Assembly (NCBI GenBank): GCA_001579985.1 | Contig: LRSR01002888.1 | Coordinates: 1-43,649, forward strand | From: Hypsibius dujardini | Taxonomy: Eukaryota; Tardigrada; Eutardigrada; Parachela; Hypsibiidae | Direction: 5' to 3' | Length of the DNA stretch: 43,649 bases | Shown: positions 22,379 through 30,500 of the stretch, in pieces | Layout: each line of letters opens with the position of its first letter | Position numbering within the stretch: the first letter of the stretch is position 1 | The notes under the pieces: generated by a model | Databases searched by the model: none | Told to the model about the DNA's origin: nothing | The model's input: the letters and a program-made list of their open reading frames with translations, nothing else | Program-made: the position numbers and the translations under genes

Positions 22379-23165
22379 ATGGAGGTCGAAGAGATGGAGC
22401 TATTTATCGATCAAAACGGTTTTTCTGACGGCGTACCTGTCACGGAGGAAGATATAGTGCCTCTCGACGACCAACTAGATGAAAACAAACCGTCGTCTAA
22501 TGAAGTTTACGAGCCTAGTTCTGGTCAGATCTCTACACACACGAGCTACGCCAACAGATTTTACATCAGTATCAATTTACGCATATATAATTAGGAATGG
22601 TTCCGCATAACTAGCGTTACGATATGACATTAAATTATGTATAGCTTAGTAAAGCACTCAAAGGTGAACCGCCCGCTCAAAATGTCATGATTCAAGGTTG
22701 AAGAAAGTGCGAGCCTGCGTCATGTCCATTTCAAAAATGACTTATTCATATACCATTATGGTCACCATTGATGCCAAGAGAAAACTTCTCAGTCTGCTCT
22801 TCATCGTCATGCAAGAGATAACCGGTGATCAATTCGGTCCTCAAGTTCAGCAGTATCTTTTTGTGGCTTCTTAAATTCTGGTTACGGCATTGAATTCGGG
22901 CAAAATGAAGAAAAAATATCTGAAGGTGTGGCTGGAGCAAGTGTATTTTCCGCATGTTGACAATCGGATTGTGCTGGTCATTGATTCTTGGTCCACCTAT
23001 AAGAACCGGGCCTTACTAGACGCTGCCACTCCAGAAGGTCGCGAAGTACAGATTGTGACTGTTCTACCAAAAATTACGCCGTTATGCCAACCTCTTGACG
23101 TCTACGAATTTCGTATGTGGAAGGCATTCTTTTGCAAAATCTGGGATTGGGTAGTTCAGTTATAA
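22379..23165 (+). pseudogene. DDE-superfamily transposase fragment (right arm copy)
   Basis: The frame starts MEVEEMELFIDQNGFSDGV (22379-22594), then after a gap resumes at about 22760 with TIDAKRKLLSLLFIVMQEIT, an in-frame TAA, and MNSGKMKKKYLKVWLEQVYF. It ends with VLVIDSWSTYKNRALLDAA and LPKITPLCQPLDVYEFRMWK. These blocks match the catalytic core of pogo/DDE_1-like transposases. Stops and missing segments mark it as dead. The left-arm copy (7468-8120) carries different lesions. Confidence 0.65.
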
Positions 23166-23239
23166 ATTCAAAGCATTTTTATATTTATTAATTACTCCTT
23201 TATAGTTTTTGGTTTGTTAGTTTAGTTACAGCTTACAAA

Positions 23240-23651
23240 GAATCAATTACAATTACCAGTGCCAGTCTCAGATGGCGGCCAAACTTTTTTCTTCAGACAT
23301 ATTTCCCTAACATGATTTAAAAAATAATGTTCGCCGGGAACAAGGCCTTGTTCAATTTGGGCAAATCTAAAAAGTTGTAAGATCACTGAAATATTCCCAG
23401 TAATAAAGACTAATCTCTCAAATTCCGTTGCTTTCACATTTTGTGACATTCACTGACTCAGAATGTAGTGTGAAATCGATTGGCATTAGCGAAAATAAAT
23501 TTGAAAATGAGAGGGCGTAGCTATAGAAACTGACGGAATCTGGGTATTACAGTCCACTGGCCGTGCATTAATTGAAATGCTTTACCGAATAACAAGCGCG
23601 ACTTCTCCCCTCGTTTTCAAGAAAATTCGGCTGACGCCGATCCATTTGAAA
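23240..23651. mobile_element. MITE that truncates the ferrochelatase gene
   Basis: The left end (CAATTACCAGTGCCAGTCTC) and inner marker (AATCGATTGGCATTAGC) match the 4085-4685 family. The right end, CGATCCATTTGAAATTAGAT in plus orientation, is the inverted marker and directly abuts the ferrochelatase reading frame. Confidence 0.55.
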
Positions 23652-24131
23652 TTAGATTGCGTTCAAGCTGCTGCCGGTGGTCGAGCACGAGTATTGTGGA
23701 TATTGCGTGAAGGCAACGGCTCGTGTGATTCCATCGGCCTCCATTTGATGGAGTGCGTCTTCCGTTAGGGGATGGGCGTACCGGAATCCGAGATAATACT
23801 GATAAGGGCCTAAGGCAAACTTAGTCTGAGAAATATATGATGCTTTATCTTTTGCAGAGAAGATTACATTAGGCAAGAAAAGCAATAAAAAAAACCAACA
23901 ACGGTAATGTTGTTCAAGCTTGTCGATCACCTTCAACTTGGTTTCCATGTCGATTATAACATACCATTCTGCGGCAGCAAATGCTGGAGCTGCCTGGCCA
24001 TGGCATCCCCTTGCAGTTCGGTCAATTTCTTGATGGGCGAACCGCCGCCGATTGCGTCGTATTGCGTCTGGATCTTGGATGTCCTCCTCTGGGCGATCAA
24101 CGGAGCGAGAAATTTGTTGAAATTCAAACGA
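23652..24131 (-). pseudogene. Ferrochelatase fragment, two exons, truncated
   Basis: Ferrochelatase inserts iron into protoporphyrin IX in the mitochondrial matrix, the last step of heme synthesis. The first block (24131-23965) reads [20 protein letters not shown] then [15 protein letters not shown] and ends at a G|GTATGT donor. The second (23810-23652) starts after CCTTAG and reads [19 protein letters not shown] then [14 protein letters not shown]-like sequence (here [20 protein letters not shown]), the conserved ferrochelatase signature. Phases join correctly (G|GC). Right after SSLNAI a TAA appears where MITE sequence begins; the remaining half of the enzyme is absent. Further 5' exons are not identified, though the frame upstream of FLAPLIA stays open to about 24150. 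It is a broken gene or displaced fragment. Confidence 0.8.
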
Positions 24132-24159
24132 AAATCAGCGATGAATGTTCCATAAAGTA

Positions 24160-24687
24160 AGACATCAAAATTGATTTAGCAAAACGTGTGAGTCGGGTAG
24201 GGCGTTAATGAACAGGGAAGATTGTAAGAGCAACAGCGGACAAAAAGGAGGAAGGGGGAAGGGAGGGAGACTTGTAGCCTAAGCTATGGTGGAAGTTGGG
24301 CAAAAGAAGGGAAAAACGACGCTGGAGAGGGAAATTTGCCGCTTAAGGGTTCGAGACTTGCGCGCGCCCTGGATTGTTAGGGTCCTAAACGAGCCTATGG
24401 CAGCGCTGCCAATTCTGGAAAACGTCACTGAAAGTTTCGGTCCTTTTTGAAAACCGTTCATAGCTCCGCCCCCTTATTCCAAAAAAATATTCGGTTGGCG
24501 CCCATCAATTTCAAATGAAATTCGGAATAGGATAGTCTCAAAATAATCACATTTAGTGCATTTCGAAAAATAGCCATTCTTACAGAGAAAATTAACCGCA
24601 ACGGAGTATTCCAGTGTTTTCGTAACTTTGAAAATTCGCCGATGAAATAAATTTCCTAAATCATCATTAATATTGAACTCATTTAGA
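24160..24687. other. Non-coding stretch with MITE remnants
   Basis: Contains a solo end of the GGCTCGTTTAG family (24375-24397, GTTAGGGTCCTAAACGAGCC) and a fragment of the AATTTCAAAT family from 24463. No gene seen. Confidence 0.5.
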
Positions 24688-24899
24688 AACAAAATTGGAA
24701 GCGTTTTGAAATCCGTCTCTGAAAATTCGCTCCAAGTTAGGTGAAACAGCTGCTTGGCAGGGGGCAGCTTTGCAATTGCAGTCGTATGGGAGGAACAAAA
24801 TTGGAAGCGTTTTGAAATCCCTCTCTGAAAATTCGCTCCAAGTTAGGTGAAACAGCTACTTGGCAGGGGGCAGCTTTGCAATTGCAGTTGTATGGGAGG
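24688..24899 (+). repeat. Tandem direct duplication, 2 x 106 bp
   Basis: 24688-24793 and 24794-24899 are near-identical, each starting AACAAAATTGGAAGCG and containing CTTGGCAGGGGGCAGC. Only a few substitutions separate them, so the duplication is recent. Confidence 0.85.
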
Positions 24900-25001
24900 T
24901 ACAAACTCGTAAACGCAATAAATACTGAATATATGATATTTTCTAGGGTAAACACGCCGACATGTTGCATTTCCCGAACATGAAATTGAAAACCTTCTCG
25001 G

Positions 25002-25170
25002 TCACACGGCTTCCTCAACCATTTCAACTTCCACAGCGCTTTCAAAATAACGAAGAATATCCGCCTGGAGACTTTTGTAGCCGATCGGCTGCTCGTTCTC
25101 TTCTCCCATGTCTGTGTAGACTGGCGCTTGGCCTGCGCTGTTAAGGACCTTATCCAACAAGGCACGAATA
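25002..25170 (-). CDS. Orphan C-terminal exon of an unrecognised protein
   Basis: The minus strand reads DIRALLDKVLNSAGQAPVYT, then DMGEENEQPIGYKSLQADIL and RYFESAVEVEMVEEAV followed by TGA. The balanced acidic and helical composition looks like real protein rather than chance, and it lies in a different frame from the longer open frame in the region. No consensus acceptor is obvious: a TGA lies in frame just upstream of PTFTDIRALL and no AG intervenes. It may be the last exon of a gene whose other exons are gone or unrecognised. I do not recognise the family. Confidence 0.35.
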
Positions 25171-25470
25171 TCGGTGAAGGTTGGTCAGTTTGCAGTGTCT
25201 GATAGCCAGCAAGATTCCATCAGTGTGTGGCTATATATATATCGACAAACTTGTGACTGTCCATTTTATAATGGAAAGGATTTCGGACTCGTACTGAAAT
25301 CTGCTTATAACTAGATTCCTTCCCTCCTTCCTTCACCCGCTTCGGACTGCACATCTAGACTGAATATATTATCTTTCGCGCCGACTTTTCCGGCTCGCTT
25401 TCTGTACAAGGTTTTTAGTCTCGATTCAGTGATCTTTTTACAAGTTCACAATCGGATCGATTTATTATTA

Positions 25471-25540
25471 ACCCACCCACAATCCCCTCATTGTTGTGAC
25501 CCATGACCCACCCACAATCCCCTCATTGTTGTGACCCGTG
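25471..25540 (+). repeat. Tandem direct repeat, 2 x 35 bp
   Basis: ACCCACCCACAATCCCCTCA plus a TTGTTGTGACCC tail occurs twice in a row with one difference near the end. Confidence 0.85.
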
Positions 25541-25666
25541 TTCTATTATTGTGTACTTTTTGACGGGGGTTTTAGACCGTTTCACGGCCATTTCCGTCCA
25601 CGTCGGGTTGCGCTCGCCCTTGGTCTTCGCGCTGAACCAAATCCGAATGCTCGGTTTTTCTGTCAT
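25523..25666 (-). CDS. Short ORF of unknown meaning (47 aa)
   Basis: The minus strand reads MTEKPSIRIWFSAKTKGERN and continues to TGA, ending ...YTIIEHGSQQ. The composition is basic and protein-like. It overlaps the 35-bp tandem repeat at its 3' end and has no splice context. It could be a transposon fragment or chance. Confidence 0.15.
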   Translation of the reverse strand: MTEKPSIRIWFSAKTKGERNPTWTEMAVKRSKTPVKKYTIIEHGSQQ

Positions 25667-25741
25667 AACGCCACATTAATTGGGCACGGGTGTTTTCTGT
25701 AAGCATGTGTCGGCACAGATCATATACCATACTAGTAGTAC

Positions 25742-25872
25742 TGGCGCCTCAGGATCATCCCTTCACGTTAAGGATTTGTCGGCCCATTGGATTGGACTCC
25801 CTCAGTTCCATTGGTAGATGGAATGGCAAGACTGTGTAAAAAGGGCTTGTGAAAAGAGCAACCTTTAACACT
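25742..25872. repeat. Dispersed repeat, inverted mate of 6041-6165
   Basis: The reverse complement shares CAGTCTTGCCATTCCATC and the flanking words GTTAAAGGTTGC and GAACTGAGGGAGT with 6041-6165. Confidence 0.65.
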
Positions 25873-26426
25873 TAATTAAAGCAAATCGCCACATTCAATA
25901 CTTCACTTTTCTTCGTACCCGCGGCCCATCTTTTTAATTTAGATTTTTTTTTATCAGAAACTATAGAACTTAACATGAAAAATTAGTTCCGTAAAGTTTC
26001 AGTCAAGTTTCGGTGTAGATCTCTGAGTTTAGTTTAGATCGATCTCTAACATGAGTTTGCAAATCGTGCAGCACTTGAGGCACAAGAACACCGTGGGGAG
26101 AAAAAAGTTTCATGTGTGCGCCGTACATACAAATCATCAGCAATTCTTAAATTAGCTCCTAATGATGGAAGGCCGCACAGACACACACACACATACCAAC
26201 CACCCGCGGCGCGCAATGCGGATTACGTGATCGCGGTACACTTGACAGATCCCTCGCTCCGTGAATTTGCGTGGAGGAGCCGCCATAAGAGCCTGGCAAA
26301 GAGCTACGGTATTCGAAGCAGGCAATCGGCCACCCTAAACGCAGTGCCATTTGATATACGACCAGAATACGCAAACTAAACATCAAAAATGGCACCACCA
26401 CCAACTCTCTCACAGGCAGTTTCCCG
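25873..26426. other. Region without a supported gene
   Basis: Open frames at 26116-26379 (plus) and 26159-26413 (minus) overlap on opposite strands, lack recognisable motifs and run into the GT repeat. Nothing else is visible. Confidence 0.4.
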
Positions 26427-26560
26427 TGTGTGTGTGTGTGTCTGTATGTGTCTGTATGTGTCTCTGTGTGTGTGTGTGTGTGTGTATGTGTGTGTGTGTG
26501 TGTGGTGTGTGTGTGTCTGTATGTGTCTGTATGTGTCTGTATGTGTGTGTGTGCTGTGCA
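26427..26560 (+). repeat. GT-rich microsatellite
   Basis: GTGTGT runs interspersed with TCTGTAT. All open frames over it are artefacts of the repeat. Confidence 0.9.
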
Positions 26561-26619
26561 TGTTGTCAGAAGAAATATATGGCTCCCGCCTATAGCCAGG
26601 CAGGCCCTCGCGCTGTTGG

Positions 26620-27105
26620 CAGAGGCTCGTTTAGTGTTCTTATAGATCGGAACTAGAACCCTTCACGATTGGGACCAGGGGATGAGCAAAGGGGCAAAAT
26701 GAATTTTTTTTTCAAGATTGAACCCAAAATTCGGCCTCTTGTCTCTGATCATTTTGAAACTTATAGGGTGTGGGGGTCTGATTTTTGTGCCCCCCCCGGA
26801 TTTCAAAACTTTTTCAGATCCAATATAAACTCCCTATTGATGGATACAAATGGGGATTAAAAACATTAAAGAACGGTCCAAATTGGATTAAAACTCATGT
26901 ATCTGAATACGTTTTGAGATTCCGGGGGGAGGGCTGGAAATCGAACCCCACACCCCCCCCCCCACAAGTTTCTAAATAATCAAGGGCAAGAGGCCGAGTT
27001 TTGGATTTAGTCTTGAAAGAAAAGCATTTTGCCCCTGTGCGCACCCCCTGGCCCTAGGATGAGGGGTCCTGGTTCCGACCTGTAAGGATCATAAACGAGC
27101 CTCTG
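26620..27105. mobile_element. Full-length GGCTCGTTTAG-type foldback MITE
   Basis: The most complete copy of the family, 486 bp. Ends are CAGAGGCTCGTTTA and its inverted partner TAAACGAGCCTCTG. The arms run about 200 bp inward with shared words (GGGGCAAAATG, ACCAGGGG, CGGCCTCTTG, CATTTTGAAACTTATAGG against a diverged inverted partner) around a loop of about 100 bp. No open frame. No clear target duplication. Confidence 0.75.
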
Positions 27106-27593
27106 GCTGGTGGTACACGCAAACATTGAAAATTGTAGTTCCCAGACCTTCACTTGCCGGGTCTTTCTAAAGCACACACTTCCGCAGTCGCTTTTTCTTC
27201 TGTCTCCCCTCTCGTTCGCTCTGCTTTAGAGCTGAAATTGCGCTGACAGGGCAAATACTCCAGTTCCGCCTTCCACCCGTTTGACGTGTCGCAGCAGAAG
27301 TTCAAGCTCAAGCGCTCTTTCTCCGTTGTCGAAATCACTTTTCATTCCGATCCCCCCTTCCGCGTGGTCTTCCTCTCCTATAGACGTTTGTTCTGCGGTG
27401 AGTCGGTTCGCGGTTCGTTGAACTGTTCGATGCTGCTACGGCTGGGCATGTGGATCCATCTCGACCTTGAGAAGCGTTTTTTTTCGGTTGTGGGTCTTTC
27501 TGACTCGTTCTGAATTTTCCTGATCTCCCTGATTTCCCGGATCTGGTTTGAGTGATCGGATTTGCCGGTTCTGCTGGGAGTGTGTAGCGCGGG
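27106..27593 (+). other. 5' flank of the MLCK-like gene
   Basis: This holds the presumed promoter and 5' untranslated sequence of the kinase gene. I see no TATA box I would defend. The stretch is C/T-rich, with TCTGTCTCCCCTCTCG and CTCTTTCTCCGTTG runs, and is free of repeats, unlike the region to its left. Confidence 0.35.
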
Positions 27594-30500
27594 ATGGACT
27601 CGCTGGATCCCAGTGACAATGAGACGGACGTCAGCGAGAGCAGTACATGCAGTCGCGGTCACGTTCACCGGCAGCATCGACAGCGGGTCTACGACTTCTC
27701 GGAGGACGAACTCGAAGACGGTAGGTGGTTTTGTTTAGAATGGGAAATAAGTATAGCACACTTCACCTCAATTCCTACCCTGAGCTAAGGCAACATACAC
27801 GTGGTATGTGAGTTGTGTTGGATACTAACCGTATTAGCTGCAACGACAAGAGGTTTGAACAAAAACATGAGCAACCGAAAGTTGTTTTCCCGCCAACTGT
27901 CATATACTAATGAAATTTTTAAAAGTTCAGTTTAAAAGGGACAAGAAAAAGGAGATTGTTGAAGGTTTTTAATTATTACTTTTCGATGTTGAAAGACAGA
28001 AGCATCCATAGGTATGGTACAGCAAGCAAAACCTGCGACGATTCTTATTAGGAACATAGCCTAACAACAAGTTGATAAGTCAGACACTTGAAAGATCTGG
28101 CGTCGATACGAGATCATGCGGTCCGCCGCGGTTATTCAGAGTCCCCAATTGACAGCGAACTTCGCTTGTAAAAAATCACAGGCATTTCATTTTGATTTGC
28201 GATTTCTCATTTAGTCAAACTGTCACGGGCACCAGTCGATGCTTAGCGTCTTTTTTAGTTTGAGGGTAAGAAGTAAGCTTCACAGTGGATGACGGACCGT
28301 TTGAGTTCCTTCGAGTATTCAAATGAAGACTCCCAAGCCGAACGTTTCCGGACGAGTTACAAGACGTCGTGTTTCAGCAAAAAGCGATTTCAGATCTTTC
28401 TCAACGATCGATTTGAGCACTCTCGGTTTCAAACGAAGGGTCTGGCTGTGTAGCATGTAATGTAACCGTATATTAGGCGCTATTCTTCCAGTCCCCGCCC
28501 AGTCCAGTAACCGCTCGATTTATGTGTATTCTGTTGCATCAAATGAGATGAAGCACTATGCTACTGCATTACTTGAGTTGTACAGACGCGGCAAAAACCT
28601 TGCGCTAACTGAGTTAAGCCACTACACTCGTTGCATGGGTATTGTACACAGCCCCCGAGTTTACGTACTTGATTCGGTCAGCGCAAGGTTTTTGCCCCGT
28701 GTGTATTTGGCCCCCATGGCAAGCCCGGTTGCCAACAGACCCGTGACCGACCGCGTAAGATGAGGAAATTTACTTTGCCCATAGAACCATGACGGGACAT
28801 TTGCATGTGATGGTTGAATAAGAAGGCTGTCTCCCCTTATTACAGTGACGACAGATTTATGACGTCCCGCTATTTGCGTTGTTCTTTCTCTCCTCTTGCA
28901 GATGACGAGCCGCCGTTGGAGCCACGTGATGTCAGGATCAACCGTGATCGGCGGGTGGGTTCCTTTTATGATCTCCTGGAAATCCTGGGCAAGTAAGTCG
29001 AGACATTGACTAATTTCCAGTTCGATAAAACCCGTACAACTTATTCGAACTATAAATACTAAAAAAAAATATAAATTTTCAGATTATAAATTATCCTTGG
29101 CTTAACGGCAGCATTTTTCGATTCTGCTTTCAGGGGAAAGTTTGGCGTGGTCTACAAATGCATGGAAAAGGCCACGTCCAGGTATTTTGCCGCCAAATTC
29201 ATCGATATCAAGCATCCGCAGGAGCGGAAAGAGGTCGAAACGGAGATTGAACTGATGAACGACCTTCGGCATCCACGGTTGCTTCAATTATACGACGCCT
29301 TTGACGATGGAAAACGGATGGCCATTATAATGGAACTGTACGAGCGATGGCTTTTTCTTTGGTGCCACTTCCTGGAAAGGATAAAAAGCAGGCTCTTCTT
29401 TTTAGGGCTTCCGGTGGGGAACTCTTCAGTCGGGTGATTGACGAGGAGTTTGTCTTGACGGAAAAAGTCTGCACCGTTTTCATGCGACAGATCTGCGAGG
29501 GTGTCGAGTACATGCATCATCAAAACGTCGTCCATCTTGACTTGGTTGGTAGTTACACTAGGCACAACGTATTCCCAGCTAGAATATAGTGCAGTTAAAA
29601 GATTTTCGGTCACCGGATCGCATTACCATCGTCGCCTGTGTGGGAGTGTTGGGCTAGACATTAATCTGACCGTTTTTCGTTCGTAGAAGCCGGAAAATGT
29701 CTTGTGTGTCACACCCACGGGCAATCGGATTAAGCTGATCGACTTTGGACTAGCCAGGCGGTACTCCGCTAAGGAGAACATAAGAGTCATGTTCGGCACG
29801 CCTGAATTCGTCGCGCCGGAAGTCATCGGTTACGATCGTATTTCACTGGCGACAGACATGTGGTCTGTCGGGGTTATCTGCTACATTCTGTAAGTAGAAG
29901 TAGTGGTCGCGACAGACACAGACACAGACACAGACACAGACACAGACACAGACACAGACACAGACACAGACACAGACACAGACACAGACACAGACAAATA
30001 AGAATGAGAAAGCAAGCATGCAATGTTAATGCACATACTAGTGCAGTGTAAACTCCGGAACCGGGATTGAGCGCTGAACATGTCGGCACCACTCTCCCGC
30101 CAAACTGACGTCTCAAATTTGTTATTCTCTCGCCTTAGTTTGTCTGGTCTTTCCCCGTTCATGGGCGATAACGACACCGAGACGTTGAGCAACGTCACCA
30201 ATGCTGCGTGGGACTTTGAAGACGAGTGTTTTGACGCTATTTCGGATGATGCCAAGGATTTCATTACACAACTCCTTGTCAAGCGGCCAGAGTAAGTAGA
30301 CTCATGGCGTAGCACGCCCTCAAAAAACGACCGCGTCAGCTCCCCTCTGCTATTAGATCATCTTCCCAAGGGCAAGGGCATTTGGCTGACGACACGTCTC
30401 TTCTTTCATGTGGGGAGATTTGGATCCGAAAGGAATTTATTAATAAATTCTTCACTTAACAGGAAACGGATAACAGCCAGCCAATCTCTCAAACACAGAT

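Larger units (their letters stand above)
16756..23165 (-). repeat. Right arm of large imperfect palindrome
   Basis: This arm is an inverted counterpart of 7460-13717 in the same feature order. Right-only sequence includes the mariner (17289-18606) and a 423-bp foldback (19348-19770). A deletion at 21811/21812 removes the first part of GH16-like exon 1 and the CAGG tract that the left arm still has. Confidence 0.75.

Noticed and set aside
26376-26656. Cys/Val-rich frames
   Set aside because: Produced by the GT microsatellite.
29911-29996. CRISPR-like regular repeat array
   Set aside because: It is a contiguous six-base microsatellite in an intron, with no spacers.
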